Assembly: GCF_007833635.1 (NCBI RefSeq)
Contig: NZ_CP031125.1
Coordinates: 682,001-746,000 of the forward strand
Origin: Candidatus Pelagibacter sp. FZCC0015
Lineage (GTDB): Bacteria; Pseudomonadota; Alphaproteobacteria; Pelagibacterales; Pelagibacteraceae
Direction: 5' to 3'
DNA length: 64,000 bases
The notes under the pieces were generated by a model. The model searched no databases, was not told where the DNA came from, and saw only the letters and a program-made list of their open reading frames with translations. This document shows, one piece after another, positions 26,295-35,437 of the stretch; the stretch's first letter is position 1, and each line of letters opens with the position of its first letter. A program made the translations under genes and the position numbers.

Positions 26295-26322
26295 ATATGG
26301 GAATTAATTTTTTTTTTTCAAG
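26295..26322 (-). promoter_or_regulatory. heat-shock sigma factor (RpoH)-type promoter of hsp20
   Basis: On the - strand, CTTG (complement of 26319-26322) is followed by a 17-nt A/T-only spacer and CCCATAT (complement of 26295-26301). This matches the RpoH pattern CTTG-N17/18-CCCATaT. Transcription would begin near 26288, giving a leader of about 55 nt that includes the ROSE-like hairpin. Confidence 0.7.
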
Positions 26323-26334
26323 ATTGAATAAGTA

Positions 26335-28410
26335 CTAAATTTTATTTGAAATTTTTAATGCAAATGCATAGTCAATAGCAATTTCTTCTATTGCCCCATC
26401 TCTTCCAGATTTTCCACCATGACCAGCATTCATTTCGGTTTTTAAAAGAAGTAAATTATTATCTGTTTTATAGTCTCTAAGTTTTGCTGTGAACTTTGCA
26501 GGTTCATCAAATAAAACTCTATTATCACTTAAACTTGTTGTAATAAAAATATGTGGATAATCCATCTTTTTAATATTGTTGTAAGGCGCATATGAAAAAA
26601 TATAATCAAAATGTTCTTTATTCTCTTTTGCATTTCCAAATTCGTCAAATTCTCCCACAGTTAACGGTAAAGAATGATCAAGATTTGTTGTTAAAGAATC
26701 CACAAAAGGAACAGCCATGATAATTCCTAGAAATAATTCAGGAGATTGATTAACAACAGCTCCCATTAATAATCCTCCAGCAGATCCACCCATGCCAATA
26801 ATTTTTCCTTTTGAGGTATAATTTTTTTCAATTAAATATTTTGCAGCATAAATATAATCTTCAAAAGTATTTTTTTTGTTTGTTAATTTTCCCTCTTTCC
26901 ACCACTTCATACCTTTTTCCATACCACCTCTAATATGAGCTGTAGCCCAAATTATGTCTCTATTGATAAGACTTAATCTTGTAGAAGAAAAACTTGGGGA
27001 CATAGAATTTCCATAAGACCCATATCCATACAATAAAACATTTGCAGACCCATCAATTTTTGTTTTTTTGTGTCTAGTAATTGTTAATGGAACTATTCTT
27101 CCGTCATGAGATTTAAACTCAACTCTCTCAACAATATAGTCATCTTTATTATGACCAGATGGGATCTCTTGTTCTTTAACAAGTTCTTTAGATTTTGTTG
27201 CTAAATTATATTTAAATACTCTAGAAGGAGTTTTGGGTGATGAGTATCCTAAATGAACTTCATCAGTATTTCTATCTTTTTGAGTTAAGCTTACTCCTGG
27301 AACATAAACAGATTCATCAGAAAAAATTAATTCTTCTTCTATATTTGTAGAAATATTTTTGACAAATAATTTATCTAGTGCATCTGATGTTTCACCACGA
27401 ATAATCCAATTTTTAAGGAATGTTAATCCACCAATTAAAACTTCATCTTTTGCTGGAATATATGTTTTCCAATTTTGATTTTCTAAATTGTCACAAATAT
27501 CAATTTTAAAGTCTTCAGCGTTTTTATTTGTATGATTATAAAATTTACCATCCCATGAATTAACAGAATACAATACACCTCTTTCTCTTTTAATAATAAG
27601 TTTTGGAGATGGATTTAATTCCTCTGATTTAAAGTAATATTGCTCTGAAGTATTATGGTCAGAAGTATTTATAAAAAAATATTTTTCATCTGAACTTTTT
27701 CCAATTCCTACTGTAAAAGCCTCACTTTTCTCCTCAAATATTAATTCATCTTTTGCCTCGAAATCACCTATTCTGTGCCTGTATATTGTTCTTGCTCTAT
27801 GATTTTCATCAAGTTTAGAATAAAAAATATATTTATCATCTAAACTAAATGTTATTCCCCCTGATGTTTCCGTAATTTCTTTTGAAATAATTTTGTTTGT
27901 TTTTATATCTCTTAAATAAATTGTATAATATTCAGATCCTTTAAGATCTAAAGAGTATCCTAGATATTTATCATTGTTACTTACTTCTAAATCTCCAACC
28001 CCAAAATATTCAGTTTTAAGTTTTTCTTTTTCTTTATCTCCATTCCATATTTCCTCAATATTTTCTGAACCAATTTTTTTTCTAAGTTTTATGGAATAAT
28101 TTCCTTTTGTTGTAGTTTTTGTCCAATATTCATAAGTGTGATCTTTATAGGGCAAAGATTCATCATCTAATTTAATTCTTGCTTTAATCTCATCAAATAA
28201 TTTTTTTTGGATATCTTTTGTATCTTTTAAATGATGCTCTGAGTAAGCATTTTCATCTTCTAAATATTTTTTCACTTCAGGATCTAACTTGCTTTTATCT
28301 CTGAGAACTTCCAAAATATTATCTTGATGAATCCAGCTGTAATTGTCTTCCCAATCAATATTGTGACAAGTTTTTATCTCTAGTTTTTTTTTAAGTTGTG
28401 GTACTTTCAT
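26335..28410 (-). CDS. ptrB: oligopeptidase B (S9A prolyl oligopeptidase family)
   Basis: A 691-residue serine peptidase with an N-terminal beta-propeller (about residues 70-400) and a C-terminal alpha/beta hydrolase domain. The nucleophile elbow is GMGGSAGGLLMG (about residue 530). The remaining catalytic residues fit SLSDNRV (Asp) and NAGHGG (His) near the C-terminus. The family cleaves peptides after basic residues in the cytosol. Length matches oligopeptidase B (about 686-700). Its start is divergent from the DnaJ-like gene, only 15 nt away from that gene's chosen ATG. Confidence 0.92.
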   Translation of the reverse strand: MKVPQLKKKLEIKTCHNIDWEDNYSWIHQDNILEVLRDKSKLDPEVKKYLEDENAYSEHHLKDTKDIQKKLFDEIKARIKLDDESLPYKDHTYEYWTKTTTKGNYSIKLRKKIGSENIEEIWNGDKEKEKLKTEYFGVGDLEVSNNDKYLGYSLDLKGSEYYTIYLRDIKTNKIISKEITETSGGITFSLDDKYIFYSKLDENHRARTIYRHRIGDFEAKDELIFEEKSEAFTVGIGKSSDEKYFFINTSDHNTSEQYYFKSEELNPSPKLIIKRERGVLYSVNSWDGKFYNHTNKNAEDFKIDICDNLENQNWKTYIPAKDEVLIGGLTFLKNWIIRGETSDALDKLFVKNISTNIEEELIFSDESVYVPGVSLTQKDRNTDEVHLGYSSPKTPSRVFKYNLATKSKELVKEQEIPSGHNKDDYIVERVEFKSHDGRIVPLTITRHKKTKIDGSANVLLYGYGSYGNSMSPSFSSTRLSLINRDIIWATAHIRGGMEKGMKWWKEGKLTNKKNTFEDYIYAAKYLIEKNYTSKGKIIGMGGSAGGLLMGAVVNQSPELFLGIIMAVPFVDSLTTNLDHSLPLTVGEFDEFGNAKENKEHFDYIFSYAPYNNIKKMDYPHIFITTSLSDNRVLFDEPAKFTAKLRDYKTDNNLLLLKTEMNAGHGGKSGRDGAIEEIAIDYAFALKISNKI

Positions 28411-28425
28411 CTAATAAGGAAATAT

Positions 28426-28929
28426 ATGAATATTATTATTTATCTACTTGTAATTTTAGTCATCTTATATTTTTTATTAAGATGGTGGTCAAATATTTCT
28501 CCAAAAAAAATGTCAAAAGGAGTGAGGCTGATAACAATTTTATTGTTGGCTTTATTAGCAGTTTTATTTGCTATTGGTGGAAAATTTCTACTCACATTAC
28601 CATTAACTCTCGCAAGTCTTGCTTTGGTTAAACTTAAAGGTTTATCATTGATACAATTGCTTTCTCTTTATAGACTTATTCAAACTTTGAGGAATTCTGG
28701 AAGATTTTCATTTAATCAGAATCAAAATAATAATTCTTCATCATTATCAATATCAGAGGCATATAAAATTTTAAATTTAGATATTAATAAAAAACCAACC
28801 AAAGAAGCACTAAATAAAGCTTACCAAAAAATTCAAAAAAAAATTCACCCAGATATTTCTCCAGAGACTTCAAGATTGTCAGCTATAGTCAATGAAGCTA
28901 AAGAAATAGTTCTTAAAGATATTTCTTAA
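28426..28929 (+). CDS. membrane-anchored DnaJ-domain protein (TIM14/Pam18-like)
   Basis: A protein of about 167 residues with two to three N-terminal membrane segments, an Asn/Ser-rich linker (NQNQNNNSSS) and a C-terminal J-like domain, SISEAYKILNLDINKKPTKE, containing the HPD motif (KKIHPD) that activates DnaK. The arrangement, with the membrane helix first and the J domain last, resembles alphaproteobacterial relatives of mitochondrial TIM14. I start it at the ATG at 28426, which has an AAGGA ribosome site 5 nt upstream; an earlier in-frame start at 28396 would overlap ptrB. It is convergent with the GT9 gene, overlapping by 4 nt. Confidence 0.8.
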   Translation: MNIIIYLLVILVILYFLLRWWSNISPKKMSKGVRLITILLLALLAVLFAIGGKFLLTLPLTLASLALVKLKGLSLIQLLSLYRLIQTLRNSGRFSFNQNQNNNSSSLSISEAYKILNLDINKKPTKEALNKAYQKIQKKIHPDISPETSRLSAIVNEAKEIVLKDIS

Positions 28930-29888
28930 TTAATTATTGATAATAGTTTTTCATAAATCTTATCTGGATTTATTTTATCTTTACCGTGAGTGTTGTGAGA
29001 AACAGTAGTTTCTCCATCAGGAATTATTGGATGCATATTTGTATTATAAGAACCATAAATTAATGGTGTATCTGCCATTAATGTAATTGTTTTAATTCCT
29101 AATGCTGATGATAAATGCGAGAAACTTGTATCATTGCAAATTGCAACATTACAATTTTTTATAATAGGTAATGCTTCCTTTATACTGAGATTATCTAAAG
29201 CAACACACTTTTCTCTAAATTTTGTATTTAATATTTCTATTAAGATTTTTTGTTCATCTTTATTTTTACCTGTAGCTAAAAAAAACCTACATTTTTTAAA
29301 ATTTTCTAATCTTTCCATTACGTTTAGAAAAGTTTTTGATGGTATTCTTTTTGTTGGGCCTGAACCACCTATACCCAACAAAATATTAAGTTCATCATTT
29401 TTAATATTAAAGTTTGCTGCTGATTTTTGAACCAGATCATTATCAATTTGAATTTCTGGATTATCAATAGTTTCGATATTTAAGTATTTTTTTATTATAG
29501 CTTTAGCTGGTTCTGTAATGTGTTGATTTTGTTTTTCAAATAACGGGTATTGAAATATTTCTTTAACACCTGCTAATTTAGAAATTAAGTTATATCTCAA
29601 AGATGAATTAAAAATAAAAACTTTATCGAAATTATATTTTTTAAGATCACTTGCTAATTTGAAAAATCCTTTAAAACCATCATGTTTTTGATTTATTTTA
29701 TTGCCTCTTTCTAAGTGAATTATTTCATCAATATAATTTGTTTGATTTAAAAACTCGTTAGCCTTTGAATTTTCTTTAACCAACAAGCTAACGGGCACTC
29801 CAAATTTATTTGAAATAGCTCTAATATAGGGTAGGAATATTACTGTATCACCTATACCCATCCTGTTTTGAACAGCTAATATTTTCAT
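28926..29888 (-). CDS. glycosyltransferase family 9 (heptosyltransferase-like)
   Basis: A protein of about 320 residues with the ADP-heptose:LPS heptosyltransferase fold. It starts MKILAVQNRMGIGDTVIFLP, has the central ILLGIGGSGPTKRIP (donor-binding loop), and ends with NCNVAICNDTSFSHLSSALG followed by KTITLM, the conserved C-terminal nucleotide-sugar site. I chose the ATG at 29888, which gives the family N-terminus; the upstream in-frame extension to 29957 is hydrophobic, AT-rich and overlaps the divergent aldolase gene. A role in lipopolysaccharide core or surface glycan assembly is inferred. Confidence 0.83.
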   Translation of the reverse strand: MKILAVQNRMGIGDTVIFLPYIRAISNKFGVPVSLLVKENSKANEFLNQTNYIDEIIHLERGNKINQKHDGFKGFFKLASDLKKYNFDKVFIFNSSLRYNLISKLAGVKEIFQYPLFEKQNQHITEPAKAIIKKYLNIETIDNPEIQIDNDLVQKSAANFNIKNDELNILLGIGGSGPTKRIPSKTFLNVMERLENFKKCRFFLATGKNKDEQKILIEILNTKFREKCVALDNLSIKEALPIIKNCNVAICNDTSFSHLSSALGIKTITLMADTPLIYGSYNTNMHPIIPDGETTVSHNTHGKDKINPDKIYEKLLSIIN

Positions 29889-29937
29889 AGTTAATTTATA
29901 AACTTTACTAATTAATATTTTTATATAAATTTTTACT

Positions 29938-30822
29938 ATGAGTAAAATTAAAGGCATTTATGCGGCTTCAATGTCGATCTTAAATGATGATTTGACGCTT
30001 GATATCAAAAAAACCATTCAGCACGCAGAAATGGTTATAGACAATGGTTGTCATGGAGCAGCTATATTTGGAAGTACAGGGCAGGCTCAACTTATACCTG
30101 TCTCTGAAAAAATTAATTTGTTAAATCATCTGACTTCAAGCAAACATAAAGAAAAGTATATTATTGGTACTGGTTTAAATTCTTTAGGTGAAACAATTAA
30201 TTTAATGAGAGTTTCTAAATCTTTAGGTTTCAATAGATTCTTAATTATGCCGCCTGCTTACTATAAATATGGGGATAAAGAAGTAATAGAATTTTATAGC
30301 AAAATAGTAGAGGTAATTTCTGATTGTGAAATAGTATTATATAATTTTGAAAAACTCTGTGGTTATAAGTTTAGTATTGAATGTATTGAAGAGTTAGTAA
30401 AAAAATACCCAAAAAATATTATTGGAGTAAAAGATAGTTCTTATAATCTTTTTGAAAACTTAAAAATTGATAATTTTTCAGTTTTACCAGGATCAGAATC
30501 AAAATTATTTAAAGGACTTCAATTAGGCTGTTCAGGAATTATCACAGCAACATGCAATGCCACATCTTCATTAGCAAGAAAAGTATATGATGACTTTAAT
30601 GATGGACAAGATCAGACGGTAAACCAAAATCTTTGTGATGTAAGAGCTGAATTTGAAAAATATAATTTGATTTCAGGTTTACATACATACTTTAGTAAAA
30701 AAGAAATATATTATAAAAATCTTTTACCACCGCTTAGCATATTAAATACTAAAAATGAATCGGATTTAATTAATAATTTAGAAAAATTAAATTTTTCATT
30801 AAAAAATACTAAGGCGGCTTAA
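29938..30822 (+). CDS. dihydrodipicolinate synthase/N-acetylneuraminate lyase family aldolase
   Basis: A 294-residue TIM-barrel class I aldolase. The Schiff-base lysine is in IIGVKDSSYN (about residue 162), and the partner tyrosine in IVLYNFEKLCG (about residue 135). The substrate-carboxylate motif reads FGSTGQ instead of the GTTGE of true DapA, so another 2-oxo acid substrate is likely. It abuts the cyclopropane synthase gene with no gap (the stop is followed at once by its ATG), hinting at coupled expression. The reaction cannot be assigned by eye. Confidence 0.83.
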   Translation: MSKIKGIYAASMSILNDDLTLDIKKTIQHAEMVIDNGCHGAAIFGSTGQAQLIPVSEKINLLNHLTSSKHKEKYIIGTGLNSLGETINLMRVSKSLGFNRFLIMPPAYYKYGDKEVIEFYSKIVEVISDCEIVLYNFEKLCGYKFSIECIEELVKKYPKNIIGVKDSSYNLFENLKIDNFSVLPGSESKLFKGLQLGCSGIITATCNATSSLARKVYDDFNDGQDQTVNQNLCDVRAEFEKYNLISGLHTYFSKKEIYYKNLLPPLSILNTKNESDLINNLEKLNFSLKNTKAA

Positions 30823-32013
30823 ATGCAATTAGCTAGATTTTTAAATAATGTTTTTAAAAAAGATGGATTTATATTAGTTGACGCTAATTCAAAAAGTTAC
30901 ATCATTGGAAATCCAAAAAGTGAAAATCCAATAAAAGTTAAAATTTTAAATAAAAATCTTCATTATAAGTTACTATTTCATCCTGATTTATATTTTGGTG
31001 AAGCATATACAGATGGTGAAATAACCATTGAAAATGGGACACTAACTGATTTTTTGGATCTTTCTTTAATGAATTTTGGAAGAGGAGACTTAAATTTTTT
31101 TAGCTATTTGATTAATAGATTAAGAGGTTCTTATAGATATTTAACTAATTTTAATTTTATAAAAAAATCTAAGATGAATGTTTCGCATCATTATGATATT
31201 TCAGATGATCTTTACGACTTATTTTTAGATCCTAAAAGACAATATTCATGTGCATATTTTAAAAATGAAACAGATACATTAGAAACTGCTCAAAATAATA
31301 AAATTCAACATATAATAAAAAAACTTAATATAAAACCAAATCAAAAAGTTTTAGATATCGGATGTGGATGGGGTTCTTTAGCAGTGGATATAGCCAAAAG
31401 TGCAAACTGCGAAGTAACAGGTATTACACTTTCAGAAAATCAATTTAATTACTGCAAGAAAAGAGCAAAAGAACTTAATTTGGAAAATCAATTAAACTTT
31501 AAGTTAATGGATTATAGAGAGCTCGATGAAAAATTTGATAGAATAGTCAGTGTTGGAATGTTTGAACATGTAGGAAGAAAATTTTATAAAAAATTTTTTT
31601 CACAAGTTGAAAAACTTTTAAAGGATGATGGGGTGTCATTAATTCATACTATAGGATCAGTAAATCCACCAAGAGATCCACATCCATGGATCACTAAATA
31701 TATTTTTCCAGGAGGCTATACTCCAAGTCTAAGTGAGGTAACAACGCCAATTGAAAAAGCAGGCTTAATCGTTGCAGATATTGAGGTTTTAAGACTTCAT
31801 TACTCACATACACTAAGACATTGGAAAGAAAATTGCATTAGAAATAAAGATAAAATAATTCAAATGTTCGATGAAAGATTTTTTAGGATGTGGGAATTTT
31901 ATCTTGCTGGTTGTGAGATGGCATTTAAATGGGGTGATCAAGTTGTATACCAATTTCAATTAACAAAGAGTTATTCTTCTACACCTGTTACAAGAGACTA
32001 TATTTATCAATAA
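30823..32013 (+). CDS. cfa: cyclopropane-fatty-acyl-phospholipid synthase family methyltransferase
   Basis: A 396-residue SAM-dependent methyltransferase of the CFA/mycolic acid synthase family. The N-terminal lipid-binding part includes FHPDLYFGEAYTDGEITIEN. The catalytic part has HHYDISDDLYDLFLDP, the SAM motif VLDIGCGWGSLAVDIA (about residue 180), VSVGMFEHVG and HTIGSVNPPRDPHPWITKYI. It would methylenate unsaturated acyl chains in membrane phospholipids. It lies immediately behind the aldolase gene and is followed within 30 nt by a lysine-rich unknown gene. Confidence 0.92.
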   Translation: MQLARFLNNVFKKDGFILVDANSKSYIIGNPKSENPIKVKILNKNLHYKLLFHPDLYFGEAYTDGEITIENGTLTDFLDLSLMNFGRGDLNFFSYLINRLRGSYRYLTNFNFIKKSKMNVSHHYDISDDLYDLFLDPKRQYSCAYFKNETDTLETAQNNKIQHIIKKLNIKPNQKVLDIGCGWGSLAVDIAKSANCEVTGITLSENQFNYCKKRAKELNLENQLNFKLMDYRELDEKFDRIVSVGMFEHVGRKFYKKFFSQVEKLLKDDGVSLIHTIGSVNPPRDPHPWITKYIFPGGYTPSLSEVTTPIEKAGLIVADIEVLRLHYSHTLRHWKENCIRNKDKIIQMFDERFFRMWEFYLAGCEMAFKWGDQVVYQFQLTKSYSSTPVTRDYIYQ

Positions 32014-32041
32014 ATAATTGGTAGAAACTAACTCCCTTAAA

Positions 32042-33268
32042 ATGAAAAAAAAGAAAAAAAAATTAAAAAAAAGTATTTCTAAAAATCAAAGAAAAACCAA
32101 AAAAAGAGTTGAAAAAATATTCAAAAAGTCAAATAAATTTAAGATTATAAATAAATCTGTAAAAAAAATTAATAATCGAAGAAAACAAAAAAATAAAAAA
32201 CAAAAAAAACCAAAACAATCAAAACAATCAAAAAAAATTTCAAAAAAATCTAAATCTATTGTATCAAAAAAACCAGATTTTCTTTTAAAAGTAGTTAACT
32301 TTCAAAATTCTTTAAAGCCTGAATTTAAGTTTAGATTAAATTTTGGTTTTGAAAAATATATCCAAGCATTTTTTGATAAAATAGCTGACACAATTTCACA
32401 ATATAAAATTCTAAAAAAAGATGAAGCAAGAAGGTTAAAATTAGAAAAACAAGAAAAAGAAAGATTAGAAAAGATTGAAGCTGCAAAAGAAAAGCAAAAA
32501 GAGGCCGAATTAAAAGTTAAATTAAAAGAACAAGCTTTAAAAGATGAAATTAGATTAGAAAAACAAAGAACAAAAGAAATAAAATTATTCTTAAGAAAAG
32601 AACAAGCTCTTTTAAGAATTGAACAAGCAGAAAAACAAAAACAATTTTTACAACAATTAAAATTAGATAAGCAAATTGAAAAATTCAGAGTCAGAGAGGT
32701 TAAAGAATTAGAGAAATTGGAAAAAATTTCCTTGAGAGAAAAGAGAGAGGATTATGCTGGTTTACAACAAAGAATAGAAAAATTAAAAGAAAAATATCGA
32801 ATTATAAGAGATCAAAAAATTAGAGAAAGAGTAGAGGCTTTAGGAGTTAAAATTCAAGGAGATGAAGATAGAGAAACACTGTTACAAAAAGAAAAAGAAT
32901 ATACTTTAGCTAGACAGAAAATTGAGTTTGCTCTCGAAAGTTTTTACAGAAGTGCTAGCAGTTTAGTATTTCAATTAAACAAAAGACATATAACAAGACA
33001 TATGTCTATCTTTAGATGTATAGATAGAAGATTTGAAACAGGAGAAATATTTGTTAAATGGGATGAAGCTTTAGATGATGAATGGCTATTATTAATTTAT
33101 ATAAAAAATAATTCACCAGATGAAGGAATAGTTATTGAAGACAAAACCAATCCGGAAAAAAATATTTCTCATGAGTTTAAAAATAATGAAATATTTAAGG
33201 CCTCAGATACCATGGTTGATGCTCTTACACAGTTAATCGCAAGAAAAAGAGCCAAAAATATCAATTAA
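32042..33268 (+). CDS. lysine-rich coiled-coil protein of unknown function
   Basis: About 408 residues. Residues 1-75 are extremely basic (runs of Lys with Asn, Gln and Ser), encoded by near-pure A tracts. Residues of about 110-270 are rich in Lys, Glu, Gln and Leu with heptad character, predicting a long coiled coil. The last 110 residues look globular, with RHMSIFRCIDRRFETGEIFV and DDEWLLLIYIKNN. There is no signal peptide or membrane helix. I chose the ATG at 32042; a TTG at 32018 is in frame. The basic tail suggests nucleic acid binding. I do not recognise a family; it may be lineage-specific. Confidence 0.75.
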   Translation: MKKKKKKLKKSISKNQRKTKKRVEKIFKKSNKFKIINKSVKKINNRRKQKNKKQKKPKQSKQSKKISKKSKSIVSKKPDFLLKVVNFQNSLKPEFKFRLNFGFEKYIQAFFDKIADTISQYKILKKDEARRLKLEKQEKERLEKIEAAKEKQKEAELKVKLKEQALKDEIRLEKQRTKEIKLFLRKEQALLRIEQAEKQKQFLQQLKLDKQIEKFRVREVKELEKLEKISLREKREDYAGLQQRIEKLKEKYRIIRDQKIRERVEALGVKIQGDEDRETLLQKEKEYTLARQKIEFALESFYRSASSLVFQLNKRHITRHMSIFRCIDRRFETGEIFVKWDEALDDEWLLLIYIKNNSPDEGIVIEDKTNPEKNISHEFKNNEIFKASDTMVDALTQLIARKRAKNIN

Positions 33269-33298
33269 ATTATCTTACATAATTAAGTATCATTAAGA

Positions 33299-33592
33299 AT
33301 GCTACTTTCTTCAACATTAATGATTATTTTGTATCTAATATTAAAATATGTCCTTGCCTGGATAAGGTATTTTAACAGTCTCGACTCTAGATTAGGCCAA
33401 TCTACATGGCGATGGAGTTATGATTACCCAGTAGTTGGTGAAAGAGATATTTCAGATTTAGATGATAAGATTTTTGTTAGACTGAGGAGGAAAAGAAATA
33501 GAGTTATAACTCTCATGTATTCAATATTATTAATTATGTTTTTATTATCCATGTCTTTACTAAGTGAATTTTTAATATTTTTTTTAACTTAG
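33299..33592 (+). CDS. small two-helix membrane protein, unknown function
   Basis: A 97-residue protein with one hydrophobic segment at each end (about residues 4-20 and 72-95). Between them is a conserved-looking hydrophilic loop with RLGQSTWRWSYDYPVVGERD and a basic patch RLRRKRNRV. I do not recognise a family. It lies 30 nt after the lysine-rich protein gene on the same strand, so the two may be co-expressed. It is convergent with the DCC oxidoreductase-like gene, overlapping by 9 nt. Confidence 0.65.
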   Translation: MLLSSTLMIILYLILKYVLAWIRYFNSLDSRLGQSTWRWSYDYPVVGERDISDLDDKIFVRLRRKRNRVITLMYSILLIMFLLSMSLLSEFLIFFLT

Positions 33593-33937
33593 TTTTCTGA
33601 GTTGTTTTTTATTTTTTAAATATAAAAAAAAAGCAACAATTTCGTATCCATATTTAAAGATTGAGAAAATTATTGGTAGTTTAAAAAATTTATATAAAAA
33701 TTTATATTTTGGAATTTTTTTCCAAACGTAAAGAAATGCCTCCGCGCCTTCAATAATTTTATCATTCTCCTTAACATGCAATCTTCTTAATAATTCTTTG
33801 TCATTTCTAGATGTTTCTTTTTCAGCATCTGAATTATTTGTAATATCTATCCAGTCAATATCTTTAATATTTTCTTTTTTATATAAGTTAATTTCAGATC
33901 TACAGATTTTACAAGAATTATTAAAAAATACTTTCAT
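33584..33937 (-). CDS. DUF393/DCC-family thiol-disulfide oxidoreductase-like protein
   Basis: A 117-residue protein starting MKVFFNNSCKICRSEINLYK, where NNSCKICRSEI matches the N-terminal D-x-x-C-x-x-C pattern of the DCC (DUF393) family with Asn in place of the first Asp. The middle (IDWIDITNN, then LLRRLHVKENDKIIEGAEAF) and the C-terminal hydrophobic stretch also fit the family. A redox role is presumed from the CxxC; the true function is unknown. It is divergent from tldD across 85 nt. Confidence 0.82.
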   Translation of the reverse strand: MKVFFNNSCKICRSEINLYKKENIKDIDWIDITNNSDAEKETSRNDKELLRRLHVKENDKIIEGAEAFLYVWKKIPKYKFLYKFFKLPIIFSIFKYGYEIVAFFLYLKNKKQLRKLS

Positions 33938-34022
33938 TTAATAATAATTAACTTTTAGTAATAAATTGTACATGCGTAAAATGATCAGTTGAAAATTATC
34001 AACAAACCACTATTTAAGATGA

Positions 34023-35435
34023 ATGAGCAACTTCTTTAATAAATCCGACTTAACAAGACAAGATGCTGATAAAATAGTATCTGATACACTAAATAATTGT
34101 GATGATGGTGAACTTTATTTAGAGGAGTCAAAATCAGAGTCAATTGTGTTAGATGACAATAAAATAAAAAGCTCAAACTATAGTTCTGATTTAGGATTTG
34201 GCTTCAGAGCTATCTCAAACGAGGTTGTTGCTTATTCATATTCTAACGAAATATCAAAAGATTCATTAAAAAATTCCTCAGAAAATCTTAAATCAACTCT
34301 TAAATCAATTAAAGGCACATATAATCATGAAATTCCAAAATCTAATAAAAAATTTTATGAAGATATTAATCCAATTGAACAAAAATCTTTAGACTCGAAA
34401 TTAGAAGTTTTAAATAAAGTAAATGATTTTTTAAGAAAAAAAGATGGATCAGTAAAACAAGTGACTGCTAGTTTTGCTGCTGAACAAAAATCAATTGAAA
34501 TTATTCGATCAGGTGGAGAAGCACTCACCGATGTACGTCCATTAATTAGATTTAATGTATCTGTAATGTTGGAAAAAAACGGAAGAAAAGAAACGGGTGT
34601 ATATGGTATTGGTGGCAGGCAATCTTATGATGATTATTTAAAAAATGATAATTGGAAAAATGTTTGTGAAGAAGCTTTTAGAATTGCTTCAGTAAATTTA
34701 GACAGTAAACCAGCGCCTGCTGGAGAGATGAAAGTAGTTTTAGGACCTGGTTGGCCAGCTATCTTAATTCATGAAGCAATTGGTCATGGTCTTGAAGGGG
34801 ATTTTAATAGAAAAAAAACATCAGCTTTTCACGATCTTATGGGTCAAAAAGTTGCAAGTGAGGGTGTAACAATTGTTGATGATGGTACGATTGATAATAG
34901 AAGAGGAAGTTTAACAATTGATGATGAGGGAACGCCAACAGAGAGAACAGTTTTAATTGAAAATGGTATTCTTAAAAACTTTATGCAAGACAGGCATAAT
35001 GCGAGATTAATGAAGACAAGATCCACTGGATCTGGAAGAAGAGAAAATTATAGACATATTGTTTTGCCAAGAATGAGAAATACAATGATGTTAAGTGGCA
35101 ATCAAACTCAAGATGAAATGATCAAATCTGTTGATAAAGGAATTTTTGCTGTAAGCTTTGGAGGAGGTCAGGTAGATATCACATCTGGAAAATTTGTATT
35201 TAATTGCACCGAAGCCTACGAAATAAATAATGGAAAAATTGGGTCTCCAATTAAAGGCGCAACACTAATTGGTGATGGGCCATCAATACTTAAAGAAGTA
35301 TCAATGGTAGGAAATGATATGATGTTAGACCCAGGTATAGGAACTTGTGGAAAGGCTGGACAAGGAGTTCCTGTGGGAGTCGCTCAACCTTCAATTTTGA
35401 TCGATAAAATGACAGTTGGTGGAACAAAACTTTAA
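34023..35435 (+). CDS. tldD: metalloprotease TldD
   Basis: A 470-residue TldD subunit. The zinc-binding HExxxH motif appears as ILIHEAIGHGLEGDF (about residue 255), and the conserved C-terminal region includes GTCGKAGQGVPVGVAQPSI. TldD and TldE form a heterodimeric protease that degrades unfolded peptides and matures some modified peptides. The partner gene tldE follows after 2 nt. The start is an ATG at 34023. Confidence 0.95.
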   Translation: MSNFFNKSDLTRQDADKIVSDTLNNCDDGELYLEESKSESIVLDDNKIKSSNYSSDLGFGFRAISNEVVAYSYSNEISKDSLKNSSENLKSTLKSIKGTYNHEIPKSNKKFYEDINPIEQKSLDSKLEVLNKVNDFLRKKDGSVKQVTASFAAEQKSIEIIRSGGEALTDVRPLIRFNVSVMLEKNGRKETGVYGIGGRQSYDDYLKNDNWKNVCEEAFRIASVNLDSKPAPAGEMKVVLGPGWPAILIHEAIGHGLEGDFNRKKTSAFHDLMGQKVASEGVTIVDDGTIDNRRGSLTIDDEGTPTERTVLIENGILKNFMQDRHNARLMKTRSTGSGRRENYRHIVLPRMRNTMMLSGNQTQDEMIKSVDKGIFAVSFGGGQVDITSGKFVFNCTEAYEINNGKIGSPIKGATLIGDGPSILKEVSMVGNDMMLDPGIGTCGKAGQGVPVGVAQPSILIDKMTVGGTKL

Positions 35436-35437
35436 TT

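Noticed and set aside
26271..26301. Stem CCCAT-TAGG / CCTA-ATGGG upstream of hsp20
   Set aside because: The outer arm is the -10 element of the heat-shock promoter, so most of the hairpin would not be transcribed; not counted as part of the thermometer.
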